Source: Brevundimonas lenta (lineage in GTDB: Bacteria; Pseudomonadota; Alphaproteobacteria; Caulobacterales; Caulobacteraceae). Taken from it: DNA of 64,000 nt. The notes beneath the pieces were generated by a model, which saw only the letters and a program-made list of their open reading frames with translations, did no database searches and was not told the origin of the DNA. The stretch covers positions 434,001-498,000 of the forward strand of contig NZ_JACIDM010000003.1 in NCBI RefSeq assembly GCF_014196335.1. The letters are read 5' to 3'. Below, one piece after another: positions 8,604-18,123 of this stretch (its first letter is position 1; each line of letters starts with the position of its first letter). The position numbers and the translations under genes are program-made.

Positions 8604-8631
8604 TCCGGGCCGTCCGCGAGGGCGGCCCGGA
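8604..8631 (+). terminator. hairpin after the sulfatase gene
   Basis: TCCGGGCCG and CGGCCCGGA form a strong GC stem between the convergent sulfatase and nucleoside hydrolase genes. There is no following T-run, so a terminator role is inferred only from position. Confidence 0.45.
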
Positions 8632-8647
8632 ATTCGAGCGGCCTGCT

Positions 8648-9580
8648 TCATGCCACCTTCTCCGCGATCAGGTCGAATACGCCCTCCGCGTCGGCGCTTA
8701 CTGCCCAGCGATGCGGCAGCGATCCCGCCACGCCCGCCCGGAACTCCACCGCCGTATGCCCGCGCGTCAGGTCGCTGCCCGTCTCCACCTGGATGCGGCA
8801 GCGCTTCAGCTCGAACAGCTCCGGCTTCAGCAGCCAGGCCACCGGGCAGGGATCGTGCACCGGCGGCGCCTCGCCCTCCACGACCTCCCGCTCGATCCGC
8901 TGCGAATAGCGCATCATCGCCGCCGCCGCCGCGGCCTTCGGCGACTTCAGCTTCTCGATCCGCCTGATCCGCGCCTCGGTCGCCCGCACCTCATGCGTGG
9001 CGTCCAGGCCGAACATCACCACGTCGCAGCCCGCCGCCAGCACCTCCGCCGCCGCGTCGGGATCGGCCCAGATGTTGAACTCGGCCGAGGCGGTGATGTT
9101 GCCGGCCTCCCGGCGCGCGCCGCCCATGACGGCCACGGGCCCCAGCCGTCCGGCCAGCCCCGGCGTCCGCCGCAGCGCCAGCGCCAGATTGGTCATCGGA
9201 CCGACCACGACCATGGCCACCGACTTCTCCGGCCGGGCCATGACCAGCCGCACGATCGCCTCGGCCGCATGCCCGTCGGCGGCGGGCGCCGTCGGCTCGA
9301 ACGGATCCAGATCGCCCAGCCCCTCGTCGCCGTGGAACACGCCCGCGCCCGACGGCTTGCGCCGGATCGGGCGGTGCGCGCCCATCCACACCGGCACGTC
9401 CTCGCGGCCCGCGATCTGGCGCAGCATCCGCGCGTTCCGGGCCGTCTTCTCCACCGGCACGTTGCCGCCCACGGTGGTGATGGCCAGCAGGTCCAGTTCG
9501 TCCGCCCCGAAGGCGAGCATCAGCGCCACGGCGTCATCCACGCCGGGGTCGCAGTCGATAATGAGAGATTGTCTGTTCAC
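8648..9580 (-). CDS. inosine/uridine-preferring nucleoside hydrolase
   Basis: A 310-residue nucleoside hydrolase. The calcium-binding DCDPGVDDA motif is at about residues 9-17, followed by LLAITTVGGNV and EFNIWADPDAA, both family signatures. The enzyme hydrolyses the N-glycosidic bond of ribonucleosides to base plus ribose. With ribokinase nearby it would feed ribose into the pentose phosphate pool. Base specificity cannot be read from sequence. Confidence 0.9.
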   Translation of the reverse strand: MNRQSLIIDCDPGVDDAVALMLAFGADELDLLAITTVGGNVPVEKTARNARMLRQIAGREDVPVWMGAHRPIRRKPSGAGVFHGDEGLGDLDPFEPTAPAADGHAAEAIVRLVMARPEKSVAMVVVGPMTNLALALRRTPGLAGRLGPVAVMGGARREAGNITASAEFNIWADPDAAAEVLAAGCDVVMFGLDATHEVRATEARIRRIEKLKSPKAAAAAAMMRYSQRIEREVVEGEAPPVHDPCPVAWLLKPELFELKRCRIQVETGSDLTRGHTAVEFRAGVAGSLPHRWAVSADAEGVFDLIAEKVA

Positions 9581-9624
9581 GGGCTCTCAGTGCCGCGCCC
9601 GGCCCCGCGCCGCAAGCGATCCCG

Positions 9625-10155
9625 TCAGTTTGAAGCCAGCGGCGAATGGACCGTCAGCTGGATTTCCACGATCCCGGTCCCGCCCAGCAGGCCGCTCGTG
9701 CCCACCGCCGTCCACGCCGGACGGGGTCCATCCGCGAACTCGCGCCACACCCGGGCGATGACCTCGATCTGCTGATCCTTCGTGCCGGTGAAGTCCGGGC
9801 CCTCCCAGACGTGGAAGCTGTTGATCAGGGCGACGTCGTTCATCGTCACCCCGGCCGCCTTCACGGTCCGGTCCAGCTGCGTCAGCGCCCGCCGCACCTG
9901 ACCCTCGAACGCCGCCGCATCGGTTCCCTCGCCCTCGGCCCGGAACACGATCGCGCCCGAGACATACAGGGTGTCCCCCGCCCGCCGCGCCGGGGCGTAG
10001 CCGATCTCGTCGTACGCCCGCTGGAATCCCGCCGACGGAATGATCACCTCGCCGCCGGAACTGGGCAGGCGCACCGGAAACGTCGGCGCGGTCTGGGCGA
10101 AGGCGGTCGCGGGCAGCAAGGCTGCGGCGATCACGGCGGCGGCGAGAAGGCGCAT
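9625..10155 (-). CDS. secreted RidA/YjgF family protein
   Basis: A 176-residue protein with a signal peptide (MRLLAAAVIAAALLPATAFA) followed by a RidA/YjgF/Rid-family domain, seen in GYAPARRAGDTLYVSGAI and VGTSGLLGGTGIVEIQL. Cytoplasmic RidA deaminates reactive enamines; exported members are common but their role is unclear. It is a single gene, followed at 118 bases by the racemase-family gene upstream on the same strand. Confidence 0.85.
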   Translation of the reverse strand: MRLLAAAVIAAALLPATAFAQTAPTFPVRLPSSGGEVIIPSAGFQRAYDEIGYAPARRAGDTLYVSGAIVFRAEGEGTDAAAFEGQVRRALTQLDRTVKAAGVTMNDVALINSFHVWEGPDFTGTKDQQIEVIARVWREFADGPRPAWTAVGTSGLLGGTGIVEIQLTVHSPLASN

Positions 10156-10221
10156 CGGTCAGTCTCCGGTTCAGCCCTCTTCCGTGCCGCCCCCGACCGC
10201 CGTTCTCAACTTAAGCTTTCG

Positions 10222-10884
10222 TCACGCGCAGGCGCGCACGCTCGCCTCCGCCAGCACCTCCGCCGAGTCCACCAGCGTCACGCTCACCTCGCCCGCCTCC
10301 AGCAATAGCGGCACCTCGGTGCATCCGGCGATCACCGCCTCCGCGCCGTCGGCGACCAGCGCCGCCGCCAGCCGGCGCATCTCGGCCCGCGGCGCGTCGC
10401 CCAGGTCGCCGGCCTTGAAGTCGAACACGGCCTTCATGAAGGCCTCGCGGTCCGCACCCTCCAGGCGCGCCGTCTCCAGCCCCGCCCCGGCCAGCGCCGC
10501 CGCATACAGCTTCTCGCCGCCGGGCGTGGCCAGCACGCCGATCCGGTGCGCGCCGGTCGCCTTCGCCGCCGTCACGGTCGCCTCGACCATGTCGATGAAG
10601 GGCAGCCCCGCCGCGCGGATCGCCTCCACATGCGCGTGCGCCGTATTGCACGGCATCGCCAGCAGCTCGGCCCCGGCGTCGCGCAGCCGCACCGCCATTT
10701 CGCCCAGCGCCTTCGCCGCGCCCTCGGGGTCCGTATGCCGGTTCGGCACATGCGGGTTCAGGTCGACCAGCATGCGGATGTGATCCTCGTCCCGCGTCGC
10801 CGGCGTCAGCGCCTGCACCCGCGCCATGAAGGCCGTCGTCGCCACCGGCCCCATGCCGCCCAGCACGCCCAGGATTTTGCCCAT
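10222..10884 (-). CDS. aspartate/glutamate racemase family protein
   Basis: A 220-residue member of the Asp/Glu racemase superfamily. It begins GKILGVLGGMGPVAT, and both catalytic cysteines are present: MPCNTAH in the first half and AGCTEVPLL in the second. This supports PLP-independent amino-acid racemisation, most likely aspartate. The start MGKILG at 10884 fits the family; an ATG three codons earlier is also possible. Confidence 0.88.
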   Translation of the reverse strand: MGKILGVLGGMGPVATTAFMARVQALTPATRDEDHIRMLVDLNPHVPNRHTDPEGAAKALGEMAVRLRDAGAELLAMPCNTAHAHVEAIRAAGLPFIDMVEATVTAAKATGAHRIGVLATPGGEKLYAAALAGAGLETARLEGADREAFMKAVFDFKAGDLGDAPRAEMRRLAAALVADGAEAVIAGCTEVPLLLEAGEVSVTLVDSAEVLAEASVRACA

Positions 10885-10939
10885 CACTCTCACGCCTCCG
10901 CTTGTCGCCGGTCCTTATGCGCGCGGCCGGCGCCCGGTC

Positions 10940-12007
10940 TCAACCGGCTTGCGCCAGTTCCCGCGTCAGCGTCGCCATCAACTCGCCCGCCGGCAGCGCC
11001 CGGGCCAGGGGCGCGCCCTGCCCGGCCCACTGCGCCCCGAACCCCGCCTCGCCCGCCGCCTTCGCCGCGGCGTTCAGCGCCTTCCCGGCGTCATAGGCGA
11101 TCGGATAGTCGGGAACCGGCGCCGCAACGCCTTCGCCCCATGCCGTGAACCGGTTGCGCAGACACCGCGCGGGCCGGCCCGACACGGCCCGCGTCATCGT
11201 CGTATGGTTCGCCGCCTCGCTGTTCAGCGCCGCGCGATAGCCGGCGTCCGCACTGCTCTCCGGACAGGCGATGAAGGCCGTGCCCAGCTGCGCCGCGACC
11301 GCGCCCAGGTCCAGCGCCGCCCGCACGCCCCGCCCGTCCATAATCCCGCCCGCCGCGATCACCGGCAGACCCGCCTTCGCCGCCAGCAGCCGGGTCAGGG
11401 CCAGCACGCCCAGTTGGTCGTCGATCGCGTCCGGATCGAACACCCCCCGGTGCCCGCCGGCCTCATAACCCTGGGCCACGACCGCATCCATCCCGGCGGC
11501 TTCCGCCGCCAGCGCCTCGTCCAGGCTGGTCGCGCTGGCGATCAGCACGCAGCCCGCCCCTTTCAATGCCGCGACGCACCGCGCGCCCGGCAGACCGAAG
11601 TGGAAGCTCACCACCGGCGGCGCGGCCTCGACCAGCGCCTCCAGCATGTCGTCGTCGTCGGCAAAGCTCTTGTAGATCGTCCGCAACGACGCCGGCGGCG
11701 TCGCGCCATACGCGACGAACAGGGGCCTCATGGCTTCCAGCCACGCCGCCTCGCGCGCCGCATCCGGCTTCGGCGTCGCATGCACGAACAGGTTCACATT
11801 GAACGCCCGCCCGGTCAGCGCCCGGACCGCTGCGATCATCGCCCGCGCCGCGTCCGCATCCGTCGCCCCGACCGCGACCGAACCCAGCCCGCCCCCCTCC
11901 GACACCGCCGCCGCCATCTCCGGCGTCGACACCCCGGCCATGGGCGCCTGGATGACCGGAACAGTCAGTCCCAGGCGGTCGAGCAGGGACGTCGGGGAGG
12001 TGGGCAT
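10940..12007 (-). CDS. nitronate monooxygenase
   Basis: A 355-residue FMN-dependent nitronate monooxygenase / 2-nitropropane dioxygenase. Family features are VIQAPMAGVSTPEMAAAVS near the N-terminus, AQGYEAGGHRG with the catalytic histidine, and IAAGGIMDGRGV with the FMN phosphate-binding loop. It would oxidise alkyl nitronates such as propionate-3-nitronate. The start at 12007 is chosen because the family N-terminus begins there; the in-frame extension upstream is antisense to bphP and lacks family similarity. Confidence 0.9.
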   Translation of the reverse strand: MPTSPTSLLDRLGLTVPVIQAPMAGVSTPEMAAAVSEGGGLGSVAVGATDADAARAMIAAVRALTGRAFNVNLFVHATPKPDAAREAAWLEAMRPLFVAYGATPPASLRTIYKSFADDDDMLEALVEAAPPVVSFHFGLPGARCVAALKGAGCVLIASATSLDEALAAEAAGMDAVVAQGYEAGGHRGVFDPDAIDDQLGVLALTRLLAAKAGLPVIAAGGIMDGRGVRAALDLGAVAAQLGTAFIACPESSADAGYRAALNSEAANHTTMTRAVSGRPARCLRNRFTAWGEGVAAPVPDYPIAYDAGKALNAAAKAAGEAGFGAQWAGQGAPLARALPAGELMATLTRELAQAG

Positions 12008-12062
12008 CGGACGGACCTGCTGCGCCGGGGAGGCTTCCGAGTTGGGGACCAATCCGGACCGT

Positions 12063-14657
12063 TCAAGGATCGACCGCCGCGACCTCCGCCTGCCGTTCGT
12101 TGCGCAAGGCGTCCAGCGCCCGCGCCACATTCTCCAGCGTGTACGGCTTCTGCAGCACCGCCCGGTCCGTATGCGCCTCGGGCAGGGTCGTCTGCTCGCC
12201 ATAGCCCGACGCGAAGATATACGGGATGCCCAGCGCCTTCAGCCGGTCCGCCACCGCATAGCTGGTCCGATCCCCCAGGTTGATGTCGAGCATCGCCAAC
12301 GACGGCGCCGCCTGGGATATGACCTCCAGCGCCGCCTCCACGGTCGACGCCGTAATCACCTCTGACGCCCCCAGCCGGGTCAGCACGTCCTCGGCGTCCA
12401 GGGCGATGATCAGACTGTCCTCCACCAGCAGCATCCGTTCGCCGGTCAGCACGCCGGTCGGCGGCGGCGTCGGATGGCCCACGGCCGGCCGCGGGAAGCG
12501 CACGCGCGGCGCATGGTCTCCGCCGATGGCCGACACGTGGCGGGCCGGAATGCGCAGCCGCGCCGTCACGCCCGAGGCCGCATAGTCGATCCTCGCCTCG
12601 CCGCCCAGGTCATAGGGCACCGAGCGGTCGATGATGGTCGTGCCGAACCCCTTGCGCGTCGGCGCCTTCACCGGCGGTCCGCCCTGCTCGCGCCACTCGA
12701 CGATCAGGTCGCCGGCGGCGTCCTGGGTCCAGCTGATGTCCACCGTCCCGCTGTCGGAAAGGCTGCCGTACTTGGCCGAGTTGGTCACCAGCTCGTGCAT
12801 CACCAGGGCCATGGTCGAATAGGCCTGCGGGTTCAGCAGCACATGCCCGCCCAGCGAGCGGATGCGATCCGGCCGGTCCGCCAGGAAGGCCGCCGCCTCG
12901 GCGTCGATCAGGGTCTGCAGCGGCGCCGGTCCCCAGTGATCGTCGGTGATCTGGTTGTGCGCCCGCGCCAGGGCGTGAATCCGCCCGTCGACCAGTTTGA
13001 CGAAGCTTTCGATGGAGTCGTCGTGCGGCTTGGATTGACGGATCAGGCCCCGGATCACGCCCAGAATGTTGCGCACCCGGTGGTTCAGCTCGGCGATCAG
13101 CAGCTCCTGCCGCTCGCTGGCCTGCTGCCGCTGCAGCGTGGCCGCATCCGCCATCCGCAACACAACCTCGACCAGGGTCGCCCGCAGCGTTTCCGCCACC
13201 CGCAGCTCGGACGCGGTGAACGGCCTCGCCCGCCCCTTCACCGTCTCCTTCCACTCCGCAAAGCTTTCGCGCGGCGTCAGCCTCGGCCCGTTCGGCCCGT
13301 AGGTGACCGGCTTGTGCGGATCGCCGCCCCAGCTGACGGATCGCTCCAGCTCGCGCCGGAACAGGATCACGAAATTCGGCGCCGCGCGCGAGATCGGGAT
13401 GGCCAGCAGGCCCGCCGCCGTCGCCGCCAGCGACGGCGCGTCCGGAACCAGCTCGGCGATATGGTCCGTCGCATAGACCCGGTCGGGGCTGATCTCGGTC
13501 AGGCGCGCGACGATGCGCCGGATGTCGCCCGCGTCCGGCGTCGCGCCGGACGACGCCTGGCTGCCGTTGATCCACACCCCGACCCCGTCCGCCGGAATGG
13601 CCGAGGTCAGGATCTCGCTCAGCCAGTCCGGGTCGTTCAACAGGGTGTCGTCCGACGCCACCGCCCCCAGCAGCTGGTCGGAGATGTCCCGCGCCCGCCG
13701 CTCGAACTCGACCAGCTCCTTCCGCTCCCGGCTCTCCAGCCGCATCGAGAACATCTGGGCCAGCAGTTCGCAGACCGAGCGCCGCTCGAACGTCGGCGAC
13801 ATCGGGCTGTAGTGGTGGCAGGCGAACAGGCCCCACAGCTTGTCGTCGACGATGATCGAGATCGACATCGACGCCCGCACGCCCATGTTGCGCAGATACT
13901 CGATATGGATCGGCGACACGCTGCGCAGCACCGACAGCGACAGGTCCAGCAGACGCCCCTCGCTGTCCCGCGCAGGCGTCACCGGCACCGGCTCCGCCTC
14001 GATGTCGCTGATGATCCGCAGCAGGTTGCGCTTGTAGAGCTCCCGCGCCTGCTTCGGGATGTCCGTCGCCGGATAGTGCAGGCCCTTGAAGCTGCCGATC
14101 CCCGACCGGCACGCCTCGGCCACCACCTCGCCCGACCCGTCCTCGGCGAAGCGGTAGATCATCACCCGGTCGAAATCGGTCAGGGCCCGCACCAGGCGCG
14201 CGCCCTCGTTGAAGAACCGCGGAAAGTCCGGCGTCCGGTCCAGCCGCGCCACCATCGAGCGCACCGTGTTGGTGGCGTCGCCGCTCGGCTCGTTCGACGG
14301 CTGCGCCTCGATCACCGTGCGGCCGCCCGTCATGTGCACGGCGACGTCGAACGGAGGCCGCCCCGGGATCAGGCTGCAGTGGAACAGCCGCTCGACCGCG
14401 TCGTCGCCCAGCAGCATGGCGGCCCGGTTGCGCAGATTGTGCAGCGCCTCGCGATCGACCAGGTCGCCGAACGGCCGCCCCAGCAGGTCGGCCGCCTTCA
14501 CGCCGGTGAAGACCTCCAGGTTCTCTGAGGCCCGATCGACCGTCCAGTCGTCCGCAAGACTGACCAGGAAGCCGATCGGCTGGATCGCGCCCAGCAGGTG
14601 GATCGGCTCGCGGTCGCAGTTGGTCAGGTCGACCGTTCCCCCGGTGATCTGGGTCAT
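12063..14657 (-). CDS. bphP: bacteriophytochrome hybrid HWE histidine kinase with C-terminal receiver
   Basis: An 864-residue red/far-red photoreceptor. Order: PAS with the biliverdin-binding cysteine at residue 14 (LTNCDREPIHLLGAIQPIG), GAF with YPATDIP, a variant of the PASDIP motif, then PHY with the PRESF tongue motif. Next comes an HWE-type kinase with ELNHRVRNILG near residue 537, and a C-terminal receiver with MLDINLGD, phospho-acceptor near residue 790. Light would switch kinase activity toward its own or another receiver. It follows bphO with a 4-base overlap, so chromophore synthesis and sensor are co-expressed. No separate output regulator is next to it. Confidence 0.95.
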   Translation of the reverse strand: MTQITGGTVDLTNCDREPIHLLGAIQPIGFLVSLADDWTVDRASENLEVFTGVKAADLLGRPFGDLVDREALHNLRNRAAMLLGDDAVERLFHCSLIPGRPPFDVAVHMTGGRTVIEAQPSNEPSGDATNTVRSMVARLDRTPDFPRFFNEGARLVRALTDFDRVMIYRFAEDGSGEVVAEACRSGIGSFKGLHYPATDIPKQARELYKRNLLRIISDIEAEPVPVTPARDSEGRLLDLSLSVLRSVSPIHIEYLRNMGVRASMSISIIVDDKLWGLFACHHYSPMSPTFERRSVCELLAQMFSMRLESRERKELVEFERRARDISDQLLGAVASDDTLLNDPDWLSEILTSAIPADGVGVWINGSQASSGATPDAGDIRRIVARLTEISPDRVYATDHIAELVPDAPSLAATAAGLLAIPISRAAPNFVILFRRELERSVSWGGDPHKPVTYGPNGPRLTPRESFAEWKETVKGRARPFTASELRVAETLRATLVEVVLRMADAATLQRQQASERQELLIAELNHRVRNILGVIRGLIRQSKPHDDSIESFVKLVDGRIHALARAHNQITDDHWGPAPLQTLIDAEAAAFLADRPDRIRSLGGHVLLNPQAYSTMALVMHELVTNSAKYGSLSDSGTVDISWTQDAAGDLIVEWREQGGPPVKAPTRKGFGTTIIDRSVPYDLGGEARIDYAASGVTARLRIPARHVSAIGGDHAPRVRFPRPAVGHPTPPPTGVLTGERMLLVEDSLIIALDAEDVLTRLGASEVITASTVEAALEVISQAAPSLAMLDINLGDRTSYAVADRLKALGIPYIFASGYGEQTTLPEAHTDRAVLQKPYTLENVARALDALRNERQAEVAAVDP

Positions 14658-15190
14658 GCAGCCAGCCTCGTTCGCGCGGCGATCCGGAAACAGTCGAACA
14701 CCGACCGCGCCGCGGCGATCGCCGAATCCAGGTCAGGTCCGGAGGCCAGCCGCTCATCCAGCATCCCGGTCAGCGCGCGCCAGCGCGGACCGTTGTCCTC
14801 GCCCCCCAGAAACCGCACGGGCGCCCCGCGCGGAACCGCCCGCCGCAGCATCGCGCCGCCCAGCCTCGATCCCTCCAGCACATAGACCGCGCCCAGCACC
14901 GCCGCGGCGCCCGAAAACTCGACCGGCGGCAGCTCGTCCACCCGGCCGATCCCCAGCCCGGCTAGGTCCGCGCGCAGCAGTTCCGCCCGGCGCCGCGTGG
15001 CCCAGTCGTCGATCAGCAATCCCGCCCCGCCGCGCTCGACCGCCGCCTCCAGCGGAAGGAAGGCCCGCGCCTGCGCGGCCAGGAAATCGCCGTAGCCGCG
15101 CACCGACGACAGATCGAACGCCGCATACGCCGCATCCACCTGCTCATGCTCGCGCCGCGTCTCTTCGCGAAGCCTCAGACGTGCACTCAA
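14654..15190 (-). CDS. bphO: biliverdin-forming heme oxygenase
   Basis: A 178-residue protein of the bacteriophytochrome-linked heme oxygenase type: LRLREETRREHEQVD contains the proximal heme histidine, and AVYVLEGSRLGGAML is the conserved distal-helix segment. It would convert heme to biliverdin for BphP. The reading frame opens at TTG 15190 with no strong ribosome-binding site, so the exact start is uncertain. The stop overlaps the bphP start by four bases. Confidence 0.88.
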   Translation of the reverse strand: MSARLRLREETRREHEQVDAAYAAFDLSSVRGYGDFLAAQARAFLPLEAAVERGGAGLLIDDWATRRRAELLRADLAGLGIGRVDELPPVEFSGAAAVLGAVYVLEGSRLGGAMLRRAVPRGAPVRFLGGEDNGPRWRALTGMLDERLASGPDLDSAIAAARSVFDCFRIAARTRLAA

Positions 15191-15375
15191 AATTCGTTAC
15201 CCGACTGATTTATCTGAATAAAGGAAGACGCCCATCTATCAGAACGCGCCAGACGACACAAAGCTCCACCGTTCCGAACACGCCGCGCCGGGCCTGGCCT
15301 CGTCTCCGCCCGGCTTCACGCGCACGCTTCTGAATGGCTAAGTGTCCCGGCGCCCATCGTCAGGTCCGAACCGAG

Positions 15376-15732
15376 ATGACCGAACACCGAATCTACTCCG
15401 TCAGCTTCGCCAGCGTTTACCCGCACTACGTCGCCAAGGCGGAGAAGAAGGGGCGGACGAAGGCCGAGCTCGACCGGATCATTCTCTGGCTGACCGGCTA
15501 CACGCCGGAGGAGTTCGAGGCCCACCTGGCGAACAAAACCGACTTCAGAACCTTCTACGGCCAGGCCCGCCTCAACCCGGCCCGAAGCGAGATCAGGGGC
15601 GTCGTCTGCGGCGTCCGCGTCGAGGACATCGAGGACCCGCTGATGCGCGAGCTCCGTTACCTCGACAAGCTCGTCGACGAACTGGCCAAAGGGAAGGCGA
15701 TGGAGAAGATCCTCAGGGAGCCGAAAGCATGA
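15376..15732 (+). CDS. DUF2200 family protein
   Basis: A 118-residue protein matching DUF2200: [37 protein letters not shown] and the C-terminal [18 protein letters not shown]. Function is unknown for the family. The start MTEHRIYS at 15376 fits family length; an upstream in-frame ATG at 15334 is less likely. It is coupled to the next gene by an ATGA overlap. Confidence 0.88.
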   Translation: MTEHRIYSVSFASVYPHYVAKAEKKGRTKAELDRIILWLTGYTPEEFEAHLANKTDFRTFYGQARLNPARSEIRGVVCGVRVEDIEDPLMRELRYLDKLVDELAKGKAMEKILREPKA

Positions 15733-16184
15733 GCAAGAGCCGGCTGCTGCGCATGGACAACGTCGGCATCGTGGTCGAGTCCCTCGACGACGCCGTCGCC
15801 TTCTTCACCGAGCTCGGCCTGACGCTGGAGGGCCGCGGCATGGTCGAGGGCGAATGGGCCGGCCGCGTCACCGGCCTCGGCGACCAGCGCGTCGAGATCG
15901 CCATGATGGTCACCCCCGACGGCCACTGCCGTCTCGAGCTCTGCCGCTACCTGGCCCCGGCCGTCGTCGCCGACCACCGCGCCGCCCCGGTCAACGCCCT
16001 CGGCTACCTGCGCGCCATGTTCGCGGTCAGCGACATCGACGACGTCGTCACCCGCCTCCGCGCCCACGGCGGAGAACTCGTCGGCGAGGTGGTCCAGTAC
16101 GAAAACGCCTACCGCCTCTGCTACCTTCGCGGCCCGGAGGGCATCCTCATCGGCCTCGCCGAACCGCTGGCGGACGGGCGGTAG
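15729..16184 (+). CDS. VOC family (glyoxalase/dioxygenase fold) protein
   Basis: A 151-residue vicinal-oxygen-chelate protein with two beta-alpha-beta modules, starting [19 protein letters not shown] and ending [14 protein letters not shown], which carries the conserved final glutamate. It may be a metal-dependent lyase, a dioxygenase-like enzyme or a binding protein; the substrate is unknown. It overlaps the DUF2200 gene by four bases, so the two are translated together. Confidence 0.85.
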   Translation: MSKSRLLRMDNVGIVVESLDDAVAFFTELGLTLEGRGMVEGEWAGRVTGLGDQRVEIAMMVTPDGHCRLELCRYLAPAVVADHRAAPVNALGYLRAMFAVSDIDDVVTRLRAHGGELVGEVVQYENAYRLCYLRGPEGILIGLAEPLADGR

Positions 16185-16215
16185 AAGCCCCGACAGTCGC
16201 CGCGCCCGGCGTCGC

Positions 16216-17214
16216 CTACAACCCCGCCCCGATTTCGCTCTCGTAACCGAACAGCCCCTGGGCCCCGCCGGTGTGCAGGAACACCACCGTCTCGTCCTTG
16301 AAGCGGCCGAGCTTCGCCAGGGCGATCAGGCCCTTCATCGCCTTGCCGGTGTAGACCGGGTCCAGCAGGATCCCGTCCGTCCGCGCCGCGAGCTTCAGCG
16401 CCTCGATCACCGCGTCGTCGACCAGGCCGTAGCCCTCGCCGACATAGTCGCAGTCAGCGACCACCATCTCCGGCTTCACCGCGTCCGGGCGGCCCAGCAG
16501 GATCACCGTCTCGCGCGCCAGCTTCAGCACGTTCTCTTCCTGCTTGGCCTTCGGCGCCCGCACCCCGATGCCCAGCACCGGAATGTCCGCCCCCATCACC
16601 GCCAGGCCCGCGACCAGGCCCGCATGCGTGCCGGCGCTGCCTGTCGCCGTCACGATGCGGTCGACCGGCAGGTCCAGCTCATCGGCCTGCACCACGATCT
16701 CCCGCGCGCAGTCGACATAGCCCAGCGCCCCGATGGCGTTCGAACCGCCGCCCGGGATCACGTAGGGTTTGCCGCCCCGCGCCCTCACCTCGACCGCCGT
16801 CTTCTCCAGCTCGGCGACCATGTCGGTCCCGCCCGGCACGGTGCGGAAGGTCGCGCCCAGCAGCCGGTCCAGCAGGACGTTGCCGTTGCCGACATAGTCG
16901 GGCGCCTTCGACCCCGTCCGCTCCTCCAGAATGATCTCGCAGGCCAGCCCATGGCTCGCCGCCGCCGCCGCCGTCTGGCGCACGTGGTTCGACTGCACCG
17001 CGCCTTGCGTCACCAGGGTGTCGGCGCCCTGTTCGAAGGCGTCGCCGAGCAGGAACTCCAGCTTGCGGGTCTTGTTGCCGCCCCCGGCCAGGCCGGTGCA
17101 GTCGTCGCGCTTGATCCAGAGGTCGATCCCCAGCGCCTCGCCCAGTCGCGGCAGCGGCTCCAGCGGCGTCGGCAGGTGCGCCAGGCGGACGCGGGGAAAG
17201 CGGGCGAGATGCAT
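16216..17214 (-). CDS. dcyD: D-cysteine desulfhydrase / ACC deaminase-like PLP enzyme
   Basis: A 332-residue fold-type II PLP enzyme. [16 protein letters not shown] holds the PLP lysine, and [17 protein letters not shown] and [13 protein letters not shown] (phosphate-binding) match D-cysteine desulfhydrase. It would break D-cysteine to pyruvate, ammonia and sulfide; ACC deaminase is the main alternative. The start at 17214 has GGAGG seven bases upstream. Confidence 0.85.
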   Translation of the reverse strand: MHLARFPRVRLAHLPTPLEPLPRLGEALGIDLWIKRDDCTGLAGGGNKTRKLEFLLGDAFEQGADTLVTQGAVQSNHVRQTAAAAASHGLACEIILEERTGSKAPDYVGNGNVLLDRLLGATFRTVPGGTDMVAELEKTAVEVRARGGKPYVIPGGGSNAIGALGYVDCAREIVVQADELDLPVDRIVTATGSAGTHAGLVAGLAVMGADIPVLGIGVRAPKAKQEENVLKLARETVILLGRPDAVKPEMVVADCDYVGEGYGLVDDAVIEALKLAARTDGILLDPVYTGKAMKGLIALAKLGRFKDETVVFLHTGGAQGLFGYESEIGAGL

Positions 17215-17344
17215 GGCGAAGCCTCCGTGGTCGCCCCTCCCTACCGCCATTCCGTGGTGCCGCGAAGGGCGTCGGCGTGGAACCCCAAACCGTCCCCTTT
17301 TTCGCGCCCGGCCGCGCGGTCGAAAAAGTGCGAAAAGTCCGGAA

Positions 17345-17375
17345 CCGATCGTACGTGACGCGGTTATGCGATCGG
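17345..17375. promoter_or_regulatory. interrupted palindrome between dcyD and a TetR-type gene
   Basis: CCGATCG at 17345-17351 and CGATCGG at 17369-17375 form an inverted repeat with a 17-base spacer in the divergent intergenic region. An operator for the TetR-type regulator at 17512 is a reasonable guess, not shown. Confidence 0.3.
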
Positions 17376-17511
17376 ACCTTGCGGCGATGCGCGCTCGACA
17401 GAGTCCTCCAGCGGCCCGGTCTCTGCCACGCCCCCCGACGCAGACCGGGCCGCACCTTTATCTGCTCCCCCTCACTTGTCCGACTCAGCCGACCGGCGCG
17501 ATGTTGGACCT

Positions 17512-18123
17512 ATGGTCGAATCGACGTCTCGCATGCGTGACCGCAGCGCCACCGAAGCCGCTATCGTCGAGGCGGGCGAGCGCATCCTGCTGCGCGACGG
17601 CTTTCCGGGCCTGAACGTCCAGACCCTGGCCGCCGAGGCGGGCTGCGACCGCAAGCTGGTCTATCGCTATTTCGAGGGCGCCGACGGCGTGGTGCAGAAG
17701 CTGGCCGGGCGCTCGCTCGCCGGCCTCGTCCGCACGCTCGACTCGGTCCCGCCGGCCGAGACCGAGTCCATGCGCGCCTTCGCCCGCGAGAGCCTGACCG
17801 CCTGGGTCGCCGCGCTCCGCGCCAGTCCACTGACCCTGCGCCTGATGGCCTGGGCCCTGGTCGAGTCCTCGCCCCTGCTGAACCGCATCGAGTCCGACCG
17901 CGCCGCCCTGCTCCAGGCCTGGATGCGCGAGCGCCGCCCGCGCCTGCGCACCCCGCCGCAAGGCGACCCCGCCGCCCTCAACGCCGTCCTCCTCGCCGCC
18001 GTCCAGCACCTGGCCCTCTCGGCCGGCGCGCGCCCCGGCGTCGGCGGCGTGGCCCTGGACGACGCGGGCTGGGCCCGCATCGAGGGCGCGCTGGACCAGC
18101 TGCTGGTCGTCTTCCCGGACTAA
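17512..18123 (+). CDS. TetR/AcrR family transcriptional regulator
   Basis: A 203-residue regulator. The N-terminal helix-turn-helix reads VEAGERILLRDGFPGLNVQT followed by AAEAGCDRKLVYRYF, typical of TetR_N; the remainder is a helical ligand domain. The start is uncertain: ATG 17512 is used, a TTG at 17476 and an ATG at 17533 are alternatives. It is divergent from dcyD, which could be a target. The ligand is unknown. Confidence 0.85.
   Translation: MVESTSRMRDRSATEAAIVEAGERILLRDGFPGLNVQTLAAEAGCDRKLVYRYFEGADGVVQKLAGRSLAGLVRTLDSVPPAETESMRAFARESLTAWVAALRASPLTLRLMAWALVESSPLLNRIESDRAALLQAWMRERRPRLRTPPQGDPAALNAVLLAAVQHLALSAGARPGVGGVALDDAGWARIEGALDQLLVVFPD

Noticed and set aside
12474-14528. Long plus-strand frame opposite bphP
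   Set aside because: Arg/Pro/His/Gln-rich shadow of the phytochrome gene with no recognisable domain.
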